The position numbers and the translations under genes were made by a program. A stretch of 64,000 nt of DNA from Campylobacter portucalensis (GTDB lineage: Bacteria > Campylobacterota > Campylobacteria > Campylobacterales > Campylobacteraceae). Shown here one piece after another: positions 29,625 through 39,095 of the stretch. The notes under the pieces were generated by a model. That model did not search any database and had not been told where the DNA came from. It saw only the letters and a program-made list of their open reading frames with translations. Position 1 is the stretch's first letter. Each line of letters opens with the position of its first letter. The stretch lies in contig NZ_VWSJ01000004.1 in NCBI RefSeq assembly GCF_009690845.1, positions 1 through 64,000 of the forward strand. The letters run 5' to 3'.

Positions 29625-29687
29625 AACATCTCCTTATAAATTTAAATTTCAAAAATAATATCTAAAAAATATTAAATTTTAACATCT

Positions 29688-30854
29688 TTAATTTTCTAAT
29701 TTTTTGCTTTTATTTTTTTTAAAGTTATAAATAATTTTTATTAAAGTTATACATACAACCGCTTGAAATACACTTGCTAAGATTAATATATAGTAAAATT
29801 TATCTGATATAAAATTAGCATTATAAGCTATTGTGGCTGTTGCTATTAAAAGAGTTAGTGGTATATTTAGTGAAATTCCAAAAAGCACACTGCCAATTAC
29901 TCCTAAAACTTTAGCAAACACAAAGCTAGCAAGAACTCTAGCAATAAGCATAACAACACTTAAAATCACAACCCCACTAATTACGCCATCCATTAAAATT
30001 ACATCTAAATTTACAGTTGATCCTATATAAGCAAAAAATATCGGAACCAAAAAACCAAAACCAAAGCTTTCTAGTTTTTTTGCTAGATCTTGTTTTTCTT
30101 TAAAAAATGTTGTGATAAGACTACCTGCTATAAATGATCCAACTACTATTTTTAACTCAAGTATCATCATAACTGCAATTATAAAAATCAAAAGAGATAT
30201 GCTAAGTCTTATGTCTTTTTCATTTTTATCAAATTGTGGCATTAGAATTTTTTTAAAGCTAGGATACCACCAAAAAATTAAATCTAAATATCTAAAAGCT
30301 AATGCAGTAACTACTAAAAATCCTATTAAAGCACTTAAATTTATAAATAATTTAATATCAAGACCATATTTTGAGTAAGCATTTAAGATGGTTAGCAATG
30401 CTATACTAATTACTTCGCCAATTACGCCAACCAACATTGCCATACTAAGCCAAATTTGATCTTTGCTATACTCTTTATAAAGTGTGGATAAAATTCCAAC
30501 ACTCATAATCGGGATGATTATTATAATAATTGTGTTTAAATTTAGACTATATACGCCAATGGTTGTAAAAATATAAAGCAATAACATATAAAACAAAGAT
30601 AGTTTTAAAATTTTTTTATCGGTTTTTAATAAAATTTTTAAATCAACTTTTGCTCCAGCCAAAAACATAAGATAATAAAATCCCACATCAGCTACTATTT
30701 TAAAATATTCATTTTCAGGCAAAAATCCAGCACTTCCTAAAACAATACCTAAGATAATCTCTGTTGCTGATATTGGTAATTTTATTAAATTTGCTATATA
30801 TGGCGAAGTAAAAATCACAAAAGATAAGGTTATTAAAAGTAAAATTTCATTCAT
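29688..30854 (-). CDS. Cation:proton antiporter (CPA2/KefB-like membrane domain)
   Basis: A 388-residue protein with about 12 membrane helices of the Na+/H+ exchanger domain, starting with LIKLPISATEIILGIVLGSAGF. There is no C-terminal RCK/TrkA regulatory domain, so it is a stand-alone exchanger for sodium or potassium against protons. Lys/Asn-rich C-terminal tail. It lies between topA and gltA on the same strand. Confidence 0.87.
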   Translation of the reverse strand: MNEILLLITLSFVIFTSPYIANLIKLPISATEIILGIVLGSAGFLPENEYFKIVADVGFYYLMFLAGAKVDLKILLKTDKKILKLSLFYMLLLYIFTTIGVYSLNLNTIIIIIIPIMSVGILSTLYKEYSKDQIWLSMAMLVGVIGEVISIALLTILNAYSKYGLDIKLFINLSALIGFLVVTALAFRYLDLIFWWYPSFKKILMPQFDKNEKDIRLSISLLIFIIAVMMILELKIVVGSFIAGSLITTFFKEKQDLAKKLESFGFGFLVPIFFAYIGSTVNLDVILMDGVISGVVILSVVMLIARVLASFVFAKVLGVIGSVLFGISLNIPLTLLIATATIAYNANFISDKFYYILILASVFQAVVCITLIKIIYNFKKNKSKKLEN

Positions 30855-30877
30855 TTTTAAATTCCATACCTACAAAT

Positions 30878-32953
30878 TTAATCAATCTGTTTTTTAAATT
30901 TACACTTTGGACACTCTAAAAATGTACCACTCTTAAGCTCTTTTTTCATTAAGTTGCTTTCATTGCAGTTTGTACATGGCTCGTTTGTTGGTTCGAGATT
31001 ACTAATGAAATTACATTTTGGATAGTTAGAGCATCCATAAAATTTACCTCTTTTTGAAAATCTCTCAACAATATCTCCGTCATTGCATTTAGGACATTTT
31101 ATTCCAATCTTTGTTGGCTCTTTTTTCTCTTTTTGTTGAGTTTGATTTAAATTTCTACTATATTTGCATTTTGGAAAATTTAAACAAGCTACAAATTCTC
31201 CAAATTTTCCACTTCTTTTAACCAAATCCCCGCCGCAATCAGGGCATTTCTCGCCGATTAATTGAGTTGTTTTTTGGCTTTTAATAGATGTTTTACCTTG
31301 AGCTATTTCATCCATAAAAGGATAATAAAACTCAGATAAAATTTCTTGCCAATTTGCTTTATTTTCAGCAATTTGATCTAATTTCTCCTCCATTTTTGAT
31401 GTAAATTCACTATCTACGATATTTTTAAAATGATTTTCTAAAAGTTCTATTATGGTAAAAGAAATTTCAGTTGGAACTATTTGTTTTTTTTCTATTTCTA
31501 CATAATTTCTAGCGGTTAAAAGTGATATGGTTGGAGCATAAGTTGATGGTCTTCCAATTCCTAAACTTTCAAGTTTTTTAATTAGACTTGCTTCACTATA
31601 TCTTGCTGGTGGTTCTGTGAAATTTTGTTTTGATGATATTTTTTGTAAAATTATCTCATCGCCTATTTCAAAATTTGGTATGATTTTATCCTTATCTAAA
31701 TCACCATATACTTTATAAAATCCATCAAATAACACAACCCTACCACTTATTTTAAATTCGCTTTTTTGACCGCTTATAAATACGCTTTGAATTTCACTGA
31801 TACTTGGTGTCATTTGACATGCTAAAAATCTATTATAAATTAACTCATAAAGCTTTGCTTCATCTTTTGGAAGCTCTTTGTGTGCTAATTGTGGCGTGTA
31901 ATTTATATCTGTTGGGCGAATTGCTTCGTGAGCTTCTTGTGCTGATTTGTTTTTAGTGGTATATGAAACTGGAGATTTTGGTAGATATTTATCGCCAAAA
32001 TTTTGTTCTATCAACTCTCTAGCTTTCAAAACAGCTTCTTTTGATAAATTTAAACTATCAGTTCTCATATACGTTATCAAACCACCGTGATTTGAATTTA
32101 CTCCTTCATATAAACTCTGGGCTAGTATCATCGTTTTTTTGGGACTAAAATTTAAATTTGAGCTTGCGGCTTGTTGTAGAGTTGAGGTCATAAATGGCGG
32201 ATTTGGATTTGTTTTTCTTTGCTTTTTTTCTATATCTTTAACTTTAAATTCCTCTTTTTTTATAGCTTCTACTATTTCTATAGCTTCTTTTTCAGTTTTG
32301 ATAGAGAGTTTTTCTATTTTTTGAGCTTTAAATTTAATCAATTCACTATCTAAATCTTTTTTAAAAATAGCCTCTATACTATGATACTCGACAGGTTTAA
32401 AAGCCTTTATTTCTCTTTCTTTATCTACTACTATTTTTAATGCAGCACTTTGGACTCTTCCTGCACTTAAGCCTTTTCTGATTTTTTGATTTAAAAGAGG
32501 ACTTAATTTATATCCAACGATTCTATCTAAAAGACGTCTAGTTTGTTGTGCATCTACGCTATTCATATCTAAATTTCTAGGATTTGATACAGCGTTTAAG
32601 ATGGCATCTTTTGTAATTTCGTGAAAAACTATTCTAGGAAGTTTTTTGGGATCTTTTCCTATTGCGATAGCTATGTGATAAGCAATTGCTTCTCCTTCTC
32701 TATCCTCATCTGTTGCTAGATATATGTTAGTTGCTGATTTTGCTAAATTTTTTATATTTTTTACTATATCTGAGTGATCGGATGAAATTTTGTATTCAGG
32801 GATAAATTTATTATTATCTATTTTTATGCCAAATGTTGTTTTAGGGAGATCTCTAATATGCCCTTTTGAAGCTACGACTTCATAATCACTTCCAAGAAAC
32901 TTTTTAATTGTTTTTGCTTTTGCAGGAGATTCTACTATTACTAAATTTTTCAT
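30878..32953 (-). CDS. topA: DNA topoisomerase I
   Basis: A 691-residue type IA topoisomerase that relaxes negative supercoils. The N-terminal TOPRIM domain has VESPAKAKTIKKFLG and ATDEDREGEAIAYH. The active-site Tyr is in the GLITYMRTDSLNLS segment. The C terminus has three Cys4 zinc ribbons (CPDCGG...C, CPKCNDGD...C and CTNCNESN...CPKC). Length is normal. It begins 9 bases after dcd. Confidence 0.97.
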   Translation of the reverse strand: MKNLVIVESPAKAKTIKKFLGSDYEVVASKGHIRDLPKTTFGIKIDNNKFIPEYKISSDHSDIVKNIKNLAKSATNIYLATDEDREGEAIAYHIAIAIGKDPKKLPRIVFHEITKDAILNAVSNPRNLDMNSVDAQQTRRLLDRIVGYKLSPLLNQKIRKGLSAGRVQSAALKIVVDKEREIKAFKPVEYHSIEAIFKKDLDSELIKFKAQKIEKLSIKTEKEAIEIVEAIKKEEFKVKDIEKKQRKTNPNPPFMTSTLQQAASSNLNFSPKKTMILAQSLYEGVNSNHGGLITYMRTDSLNLSKEAVLKARELIEQNFGDKYLPKSPVSYTTKNKSAQEAHEAIRPTDINYTPQLAHKELPKDEAKLYELIYNRFLACQMTPSISEIQSVFISGQKSEFKISGRVVLFDGFYKVYGDLDKDKIIPNFEIGDEIILQKISSKQNFTEPPARYSEASLIKKLESLGIGRPSTYAPTISLLTARNYVEIEKKQIVPTEISFTIIELLENHFKNIVDSEFTSKMEEKLDQIAENKANWQEILSEFYYPFMDEIAQGKTSIKSQKTTQLIGEKCPDCGGDLVKRSGKFGEFVACLNFPKCKYSRNLNQTQQKEKKEPTKIGIKCPKCNDGDIVERFSKRGKFYGCSNYPKCNFISNLEPTNEPCTNCNESNLMKKELKSGTFLECPKCKFKKQID

Positions 32954-32962
32954 CCATTGTCC

Positions 32963-33526
32963 TTATTTTTGCAAAATTTTAGGAAGAGTGATTCCTATTT
33001 GATTTTGATATTTTCCTTTTTTATCCTTATAGCTAACTTCGCAAATTTCATCACCCTCTAAAAATAGCACTTGTGCAATTCCTTCGTTTGCATAAATTTT
33101 AGCAGGAAGAGGGGTTGTATTTGAGATTTCAATTGTAATATGCCCTTGAAATCCTGGCTCAAAAGGAGTTACATTTACTATAATTCCACATCTTGCATAA
33201 GTGCTTTTTCCAAGGCAGATTGCTAGGACATTATCAGGCATTTTAAAATACTCAACCGTTCTAGCAAGTGCAAAAGAATTTGGTGGAACTATACAAACAT
33301 CACCCTTAAAATCAACTACATTTTTTTCATCAAAATTTTTTGGATCGACTACCGTCCCGCCGATATTTGTAAAAATTTTAAACTCATTTGCCACTCTTAT
33401 ATCATATCCATAGCTTGAAAGTCCATAGCTTATAACGCCAACTCCGACATTTTCTTCGCAAAATGGCTTGATCATACCATTTTTTAAACTATTTTCTCTT
33501 ATCCATTTATCACTTTTTAATCCCAT
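32963..33526 (-). CDS. dcd: dCTP deaminase
   Basis: A 187-residue trimeric deaminase that makes dUTP from dCTP for dTTP synthesis. Conserved parts: [35 protein letters not shown] with the catalytic Glu in the following [13 protein letters not shown], and the C-terminal [15 protein letters not shown]. It is divergent from accB across a 128-base gap that must hold both promoters. Confidence 0.96.
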   Translation of the reverse strand: MGLKSDKWIRENSLKNGMIKPFCEENVGVGVISYGLSSYGYDIRVANEFKIFTNIGGTVVDPKNFDEKNVVDFKGDVCIVPPNSFALARTVEYFKMPDNVLAICLGKSTYARCGIIVNVTPFEPGFQGHITIEISNTTPLPAKIYANEGIAQVLFLEGDEICEVSYKDKKGKYQNQIGITLPKILQK

Positions 33527-33654
33527 AAATTTCCTTTAAATTTTGGCAAATTATATCAAAAAATTTAAATTTAATGAAAATTTTTAGATTTCAATGATTA
33601 AATTTATCAATTTTTGATAGAATAACCAATTATAAATTTTTTGGAGTAGATATT

Positions 33655-34101
33655 ATGAAAACACAAGATATAAAAGATTTAATGAAATTTTTTGAAGAAA
33701 CTGGTATTGGTCGTCTTAGGATAAAAGAGGGAGATTTTGAAATAGAAATGAGAAAAAAAGCAGATCAACCAGAATTTACCCCTGATATGTGTCCAACACC
33801 AGTACCACAAACACCAATAAATTTAGTTGTAAATAATGAAAAAACTCAAATTCAAACACCAAAAGAGAGTATAAATTCTCCTATGGTAGGAACTTTTTAT
33901 GTAGCACCAAGTCCTGGTGCTAAGCCTTTTGTAAAACCTGGACAAACTGTTAGAAAAGGCGAGGTTATAGGAATTGTAGAAGCAATGAAGATTATGAATG
34001 AGATTGAAGCTGAGTTTGATTGTAAAATTTTAAATATTTTGGTTGCAGATGGTCAACCTGTTGAGTATGGAATGGCTCTTGTTGAGGTAGATAAGATATG
34101 A
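33655..34101 (+). CDS. accB: Biotin carboxyl carrier protein of acetyl-CoA carboxylase
   Basis: A 148-residue BCCP. An N-terminal dimerisation part is followed by a Pro/Thr-rich linker (residues about 40-75) and a biotinyl domain with the biotin-acceptor Lys in VEAMKIMNEIEAEF. It carries the carboxyl group for malonyl-CoA synthesis in fatty acid biosynthesis. accC starts inside its stop (ATGA overlap). A TAGAAT-like -10 lies upstream near 33620. Confidence 0.96.
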   Translation: MKTQDIKDLMKFFEETGIGRLRIKEGDFEIEMRKKADQPEFTPDMCPTPVPQTPINLVVNNEKTQIQTPKESINSPMVGTFYVAPSPGAKPFVKPGQTVRKGEVIGIVEAMKIMNEIEAEFDCKILNILVADGQPVEYGMALVEVDKI

Positions 34102-35426
34102 AACGTATTTTAATAGCCAATCGTGGTGAGATTGCACTTAGGGCTTTAAGGACCATACAAGAGATGGGAAAAGAAGCTGTTGTTGTGTATTCTACTGCTG
34201 ATAAGGATGCTTTATATGTTAAATATGCTGATGCTAGTATTTGCATTGGACCTGCAAGAAGTAGTGATAGCTACCTAAATATACCTGCTATCATTTCTGC
34301 TGCACAAATAAGCGAGTCGGATGCGATTTTTCCTGGATATGGATTTTTAAGCGAAAATCAAACTTTTGTTGAAATTTGTGAGAAGGAAAATATCAAATTT
34401 ATAGGACCAAATTTAAGTGCAATGGCTTTAATGAGTGATAAAAGCAAAGCAAAAAGCTTTATGAAAAGGGCTGGAGTTCCAGTAGTTCCTGGTAGCGATG
34501 GAGCTTTAAAGGATGTCGCTGAAGCTGAAAAATTAGCAGACGAGATGGGCTATCCTGTGATTTTAAAAGCTGCAGCTGGCGGTGGTGGTCGCGGTATGAG
34601 AGTTGTGCATAAAAAAGAGGATTTAGAAAAAAATTTCTGGTCAGCTGAAAGTGAGGCTTTATCGGCTTTTGGTGATGGAACTATGTATATTGAAAAGTAT
34701 ATTCAAAATCCACGCCATATTGAGGTTCAAATTATTGGCGATGAGTATGGAAATGTTATTCACGTTGGAGAGAGAGATTGTTCGATGCAACGTCGCCATC
34801 AAAAGTTAATAGAAGAAAGCCCCGCTACTATTTTGGATGACAAAACAAGACAAAATTTACATCAAACTGCAATAAAAGCTGCAAAATCTATAGGTTATGC
34901 AGGTGCTGGAACGTTTGAATTTTTATATGATAGTTGCTCTAATGAGTTTTATTTTATTGAGATGAATACAAGATTGCAGGTTGAGCACTGCGTGAGTGAA
35001 ATGGTAAGTGGAATTGATATAGTTGAATGGATGATTAGGGTGGCTGAAGGCGAGAAACTCCCAAACCAAGATGATATTAAATTTAGAGGACATTCTATTG
35101 AGTGTAGAATTACTGCAGAAGATCCTAAAAGTTTTACTCCTAATCCTGGTAAGATTACAAAATGCATTACTCCAAATGGTAGAAATGTTCGTTTTGATAG
35201 CCATATTTATGAAGGATATAGTGTTCCTCCGTATTATGATAGTATGATAGGCAAATTAATTGTCCATGCCGATGATAGAAATAAAGCTATAGCAAAAATG
35301 AAAGTAGCACTTAATGAATTAATTATAGGCGGTATAAAAACGACTAGAAATTTTCATTTAAATATGATGGAAAATGAAGATTTTATAACCAACAATTATG
35401 ACACAAATTATCTAGTAAAGCATTAG
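34098..35426 (+). CDS. accC: Acetyl-CoA carboxylase biotin carboxylase subunit
   Basis: A 442-residue ATP-grasp enzyme that carboxylates biotin on AccB. It has the N-terminal RILIANRGEIALRALRT, the Gly-rich ATP loop AAAGGGGRGMR, HIEVQIIGDEYGNV and the catalytic EMNTRLQVEHCVSE. Length is normal. It forms a two-gene operon with accB, closed by a stem-loop that directly precedes the tRNA gene. Confidence 0.97.
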   Translation: MKRILIANRGEIALRALRTIQEMGKEAVVVYSTADKDALYVKYADASICIGPARSSDSYLNIPAIISAAQISESDAIFPGYGFLSENQTFVEICEKENIKFIGPNLSAMALMSDKSKAKSFMKRAGVPVVPGSDGALKDVAEAEKLADEMGYPVILKAAAGGGGRGMRVVHKKEDLEKNFWSAESEALSAFGDGTMYIEKYIQNPRHIEVQIIGDEYGNVIHVGERDCSMQRRHQKLIEESPATILDDKTRQNLHQTAIKAAKSIGYAGAGTFEFLYDSCSNEFYFIEMNTRLQVEHCVSEMVSGIDIVEWMIRVAEGEKLPNQDDIKFRGHSIECRITAEDPKSFTPNPGKITKCITPNGRNVRFDSHIYEGYSVPPYYDSMIGKLIVHADDRNKAIAKMKVALNELIIGGIKTTRNFHLNMMENEDFITNNYDTNYLVKH

Positions 35427-35438
35427 ATTTGTTTTTAA

Positions 35439-35470
35439 GGCTAAATTTGATATAATTTGGCCTCTTTTTT
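35439..35470 (+). terminator. Terminator of accBC, containing the tRNA-Ser -10 element
   Basis: GGCTAAATT pairs with AATTTGGCC (one G-T pair) around a 6-base loop and is followed by TCTTTTTT. The same bases hold TATAAT (35451-35456). The T tract ends 2 bases before the tRNA. Confidence 0.75.
35451..35456 (+). promoter_or_regulatory. -10 element for tRNA-Ser
   Basis: TATAAT lies 22 bases upstream of the mature tRNA 5' end, giving a predicted start about 10 bases before it. A -35 is not obvious, as is usual for sigma70 promoters in Campylobacter. It lies inside the accBC terminator hairpin. Confidence 0.6.
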
Positions 35471-35472
35471 AT

Positions 35473-35560
35473 GGGCAGATGTCCGAGCGGTTTAAGGAGC
35501 ACGCCTGGAACGCGTGTGTGGGGCAACTCACCGAGAGTTCGAATCTCTCTCTGTCCGCCA
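35473..35560 (+). tRNA. tRNA-Ser (anticodon GGA)
   Basis: 88 bases with encoded CCA. The acceptor stem GGGCAGA pairs with TCTGTCC. The anticodon stem CACGC/GCGTG closes the loop CTGGAAC, giving anticodon GGA (reads UCC and UCU). A long variable arm (class II, as in tRNA-Ser) and the T arm with GTTCGAATC follow. Confidence 0.97.
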
Positions 35561-35856
35561 TAAATTTTAAAATATTTTTTGATTTAAGTATTAAAACTCT
35601 CTGAATTTATAAATTTAGCATTTTATTGAGCTGTGTTGATATTATATTGATAGTTTAATATTGGCACGATAAAAACTATTGCAATAAATTTAAATGCAAG
35701 GAAAATTCTCACGAATTTCATTAAAAATTCCAATGAATTACTAAAATAAGATCTTTTGTTGCTATTTTAATATTATTAAAAAATATTAAATAGGATAATT
35801 TTTACCTTGTTATTTTATGTTAAATTTAAGTTAATATCTAATTAAGAGTAAAAAAG
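35561..35856. other. Non-coding spacer after tRNA-Ser
   Basis: About 300 AT-rich bases with no open frame of useful length, no ribosome binding site and no recognisable remnant. I see nothing specific here apart from the promoter of the candidate small RNA at its right end. Confidence 0.5.
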
Positions 35857-35862
35857 TATAAT
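35857..35862 (+). promoter_or_regulatory. -10 element of the candidate small RNA
   Basis: A consensus TATAAT preceded by an A/T-rich tract with periodic T runs, the usual form of sigma70 promoters in Campylobacter. The predicted start is the G at about 35869. Confidence 0.5.
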
Positions 35863-35868
35863 TTCATC

Positions 35869-35936
35869 GTCCAACAAGATGAAAACCTCCTTTTTGTAGA
35901 AATCTAGCTTTTATAAGCTAGATTTTCCTCTTTTTA
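35869..35936 (+). ncRNA. Candidate small RNA with exposed CCUCC and strong terminator
   Basis: A consensus -10 is followed by about 68 bases that end in a strong intrinsic terminator. The 5' half can fold as a weak hairpin (ACAAGA with TTTTGT) that places ACCTCCT in its loop. CCTCC is complementary to Shine-Dalgarno sequences such as the AAGGAGG-type sites in this genome. The same bases also encode a possible six-residue peptide (ATG AAA ACC TCC TTT TTG, then TAG), but no ribosome binding site precedes that ATG. moaC downstream appears to have its own -10 (GATAAAAT near 35960), so this looks like an independent transcript. It is a prediction only. Confidence 0.45.
35900..35935 (+). terminator. 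Strong intrinsic terminator of the candidate small RNA
   Basis: AAATCTAGCTT and AAGCTAGATTT form a perfect 11-bp stem with a 4-base loop, followed by TCCTCTTTTT. It lies 58 bases before moaC and 340 bases after the tRNA, with no protein gene to serve. Confidence 0.8.
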
Positions 35937-35992
35937 TATTTTTATTACAGTTTTTTCGATAAAATTACAAAAATTTTTTATAAAGGAAAAAT

Positions 35993-36463
35993 ATGCTTAC
36001 TCATTTAGATGAGCAAAATAGACCTAAAATGGTAGATGTAAGCCCTAAAAATGAAACTTTACGAATAGCAAGAGCAAGTGGAATTATAAAAATGAACAAA
36101 GATGCTTTTGAAATCATTAAGAAGAATACTTCAAAAAAAGGCCCTGTATTACAAACTGCAATCATAGCTGCAATTATGGGTGTTAAAAAAACTAGCGAAT
36201 TAATCCCAATGTGTCATCCACTTTTAATAAATTCTGTAAATGTAGACGTGGTTGAAATGCCTGAAAATTCAGCATTTAAACTTATCGTTGAGGTTAAAAT
36301 AAATGGCAAAACTGGCGTTGAAATGGAAGCTTTAACTGGCGTTAGCGTGGGGCTTTTGACAATTTATGATATGGTAAAAGCTATTGATAAAAGTATGGAA
36401 ATTAGCGATATAATGTTATTGAATAAAAGTGGAGGTAAAAGTGGCGAGTATTTGCGATTTTAA
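35993..36463 (+). CDS. moaC: Cyclic pyranopterin monophosphate synthase
   Basis: A 156-residue MoaC, the second step of molybdenum cofactor synthesis together with MoaA. Conserved: [18 protein letters not shown], the active-site [10 protein letters not shown] and the [23 protein letters not shown]-type core with KAIDK. AAAGGAAAA precedes the start. mobA at 55.9 kb acts later in the same pathway. Confidence 0.96.
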   Translation: MLTHLDEQNRPKMVDVSPKNETLRIARASGIIKMNKDAFEIIKKNTSKKGPVLQTAIIAAIMGVKKTSELIPMCHPLLINSVNVDVVEMPENSAFKLIVEVKINGKTGVEMEALTGVSVGLLTIYDMVKAIDKSMEISDIMLLNKSGGKSGEYLRF

Positions 36464-36698
36464 GGCAAAGCCAGTAATCTCATATCCGATTTTTTGGTCT
36501 TATAAAGTCATAATGTTATCAGGCGATGATAAAAAAATAAGAGAAATTTTAAAAGAAAAAGAGTTTAAAATTTCTATTTCAAAACATAGTAAGAATGCTA
36601 AATACACAAGTTTTGAAGTTAGTGTTTTGGTGGAGAATGAAAATCAGAGAAAAGAAATTTTTGAAAAACTTAATCAAATTTCTAAATTTGTTTTATGA
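36441..36698 (+). CDS. DUF493 (YbeD-like) family protein
   Basis: About 85 residues of the DUF493/YbeD family, a small ferredoxin-like alpha/beta fold: a [16 protein letters not shown] strand, [22 protein letters not shown]-like strands and a C-terminal helix. GTG at 36441 follows GGAGG at 5 bases and is preferred over a GTG at 36429. The gene overlaps moaC by 23 bases. The family function is unresolved (YbeD may be regulatory). The moaC-DUF493-coiled coil order is shared with other Campylobacter. Confidence 0.85.
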   Translation: MASICDFKAKPVISYPIFWSYKVIMLSGDDKKIREILKEKEFKISISKHSKNAKYTSFEVSVLVENENQRKEIFEKLNQISKFVL

Positions 36699-36707
36699 GG
36701 AAATATT

Positions 36708-37946
36708 ATGAAAAATACACAATTTTATACAAAAATAAGTCAAAATTTAAATAGTCAAAATTTAAATACAACTATTTTCAATGAAGTTTATGAAGTTGGC
36801 ATCTTAAATTTAAGAGATAAATCTTTAAGTGAAAAAAAGCATATTTTAAATTCTCTTTTTAATGATATTTGCGATGATTTAATGGAGCTTGAAATTTTAA
36901 ACAAATCCACTTTAAGAATATCATTAGAGGCTTTAAGAAAGGCATTGACTAAGGATGAAGAAGATTATTTATATAAGCTTATGTTTGAGAGTGAAAAAAT
37001 AAAAAAAGCTGTATATTTACAAGGAAAAGAGATAAAAAATATGCTTTATGATAGTTTTAAAAATGTAGAAAATAGTGTAAAATTTGGAAACTCAAAACAT
37101 AAAGATGCGATTTTATCGGTAATTAATGAAGAGATGATAAATTTATTGGAGCTAAAAGATCTTATCAAAGAGATAAGTCAAAATGTATTTTTAACAATTA
37201 TAGAGTCAAAAGAAGATATAGAAGAAACAAGCAGAGAATTTTCTAAGAATTTAGTTTACAAAAGTATAGGTGAGGATGAATTTAAAAAGCAAAGAGTTTT
37301 TGAAATTTCAAAATTAGTTATAAATGAAGCTATAGGTGTTGCAAATTTAGGACAAATTTATGTAAAAGAGCTTCTATCTGGCGTAATTAGTGGAGTAAAT
37401 GACGGGATAGAATTATCAGTAAATAAGGCAAAAATGAATTTAGAATTTGTTCCTGATGAATTAAAAACAGATGGATTTAGGTCTGAATTTGAGGGGTTGG
37501 AGGATGAATTTATTACGATATTGAAAAACTTGATACAAAACTCTGAAAATCCATCAAAAGAGATTTTAGAAAGTATTTTAAAAAAAGATTATGATAATTA
37601 TATAACAAAAATGAAGAGAATTTCTAGCGAGGCTGTTAAAAATTTAAAATATAAACTGGAATCCATTGAAGTTGGTGAAAATTATAAGGAATTTAGCAAA
37701 AATTTAATTGCAAAATTTGATGATTTAAAAAGAGATTTTAGTAAAAAAAGCACCAAAATCGCAAATGATTTTGAGTTAAATGAGAAGTTTGCAAGTCTTA
37801 AAAAAGAGATAGAAGATATAGAAAAAAAGATAATTTCTAAATTTAAAACAAAAAAAGATGAAGATATAAATGAATACTCAAAAAGAGCCTATGATGCCAC
37901 TAAAAACAAGATGAAAGATAAAAATAGCGATGATAAACTATCTTGA
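36708..37946 (+). CDS. Coiled-coil cytoplasmic protein of unknown function
   Basis: A 412-residue protein with no signal peptide or membrane segment. It is almost entirely helical and rich in Lys, Glu, Ile and Asn, with heptad-like stretches especially in the last third (for example FDDLKRDFSKKSTKIANDF and SLKKEIEDIEKKIISKF). A short Gly-rich break near the middle (ELLSGVISGVNDG) may be a hinge. I do not recognise a catalytic motif. A protein of this kind follows moaC-DUF493 in related genomes. It has AGGAAATATT before its ATG and ends 60 bases before sbmA. Confidence 0.8.
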   Translation: MKNTQFYTKISQNLNSQNLNTTIFNEVYEVGILNLRDKSLSEKKHILNSLFNDICDDLMELEILNKSTLRISLEALRKALTKDEEDYLYKLMFESEKIKKAVYLQGKEIKNMLYDSFKNVENSVKFGNSKHKDAILSVINEEMINLLELKDLIKEISQNVFLTIIESKEDIEETSREFSKNLVYKSIGEDEFKKQRVFEISKLVINEAIGVANLGQIYVKELLSGVISGVNDGIELSVNKAKMNLEFVPDELKTDGFRSEFEGLEDEFITILKNLIQNSENPSKEILESILKKDYDNYITKMKRISSEAVKNLKYKLESIEVGENYKEFSKNLIAKFDDLKRDFSKKSTKIANDFELNEKFASLKKEIEDIEKKIISKFKTKKDEDINEYSKRAYDATKNKMKDKNSDDKLS

Positions 37947-38005
37947 AAATTTACATAAATTTAATAAAAATTTTGCTATTATAATTTTTAGAATTTAGGA
38001 GAGTT

Positions 38006-38977
38006 ATGTTTAGATCATTTTTTTTAGATAAAAAATTGGCATTATGGGCGTATGGCGGGTTGGCTTTTATTTTGCTTTCTTTAGTTTTTCAAACTCAAAT
38101 TAACGTGGCTATAAATAATTGGTATAAAGATTTTTATGATATTATGCAAAATGTTCAAAAACACACGCTGGATGAATTTTGGAGTCAAATTTTTAGATTT
38201 TTATATCTTGCAATGCCGTATGTTATCATCCATACTATAACTACTTTTTTTACAAGTCATTGGTCTTTAAAATGGCGAGAAGCTATGACTTTTTCATATC
38301 TGAATCAGTGGAAAAAATGCGAAAAAGATATAGAAGGAAGTAGTCAAAGAATGCAAGAAGATATTTATAATTTTGCAAAAATTATGCAAAATTTAGGCTT
38401 AAATGTAGTGAAGGCTTTTATGACTTTGGTTGCTTTTATTCCTATATTATGGGGGCTTAGTGATAAAATGCCTCTTCCTTATTTAAGAAATATACCCGGA
38501 AATTTAGTATGGCTTGCTTTAATTATTAGTATTGGTGGTCTTATAATTTCTTGGTTTGTTGGGATTAAACTTCCTGGACTTGAGTATAACAATCAAAAAG
38601 CAGAAGCAGCTTTTAGAAAAGAGCTTGTTTATGCTGAGGATGATAAAAACAATTACGCTAATTATTCAGTAATGTTAAATCTTTTTACAGGTCTTAAAGT
38701 AAATTATCATAGATTATTTTTGCATTATGGATATTTTAACATTTGGCTTATAAGTTTTTCTCAATTTATGGTTATAGTTCCATATTTGATTATGGGTTCT
38801 GGTCTTTTTATAGGTATTGTAACGCTTGGAATTTTAGTTCAAGTTAGCAATGCTTTTAGTCAAGTTAGAACTAGTTTTAGTGTGTTTATAAATAACTGGA
38901 CAACAATAACTGAGCTAAGAAGCATACATAAAAGATTGAGAGAATTTGAAGAAAATATCGGCTATAAGGAGCTCTAA
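38006..38977 (+). CDS. SbmA/BacA-like inner-membrane transporter
   Basis: A 323-residue membrane protein of the SbmA/BacA peptide-antibiotic transporter family, with about six helices and the family signatures WSLKWREAMT, RMQEDIYNFA and a C-terminal NNWTTITELRSIHKRLREFE. Members are proton-driven homodimers that import proline-rich or glycopeptide antibiotics and microcins. It is shorter than E. coli SbmA (about 400 residues) mainly at the termini. No ATPase domain is attached. It stands alone with its own upstream TATAAT-like sequence. Confidence 0.88.
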   Translation: MFRSFFLDKKLALWAYGGLAFILLSLVFQTQINVAINNWYKDFYDIMQNVQKHTLDEFWSQIFRFLYLAMPYVIIHTITTFFTSHWSLKWREAMTFSYLNQWKKCEKDIEGSSQRMQEDIYNFAKIMQNLGLNVVKAFMTLVAFIPILWGLSDKMPLPYLRNIPGNLVWLALIISIGGLIISWFVGIKLPGLEYNNQKAEAAFRKELVYAEDDKNNYANYSVMLNLFTGLKVNYHRLFLHYGYFNIWLISFSQFMVIVPYLIMGSGLFIGIVTLGILVQVSNAFSQVRTSFSVFINNWTTITELRSIHKRLREFEENIGYKEL

Positions 38978-39095
38978 ATTATTAAATTTAATATTTTATT
39001 TAAAAATAGTAGCTTGATTGAAAAAATCATAAATTTTATACCAAATTTAGGAAAATTTGCTATAATTAGCCATTTTAAGTTTTAAAGGATATTTT

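Noticed and set aside
35881-35901. Six-codon leader peptide for attenuation of moaC
   Set aside because: No ribosome binding site precedes the ATG, the codons are not related to moaC control, and moaC seems to have its own promoter. Kept only as an alternative to the small RNA.
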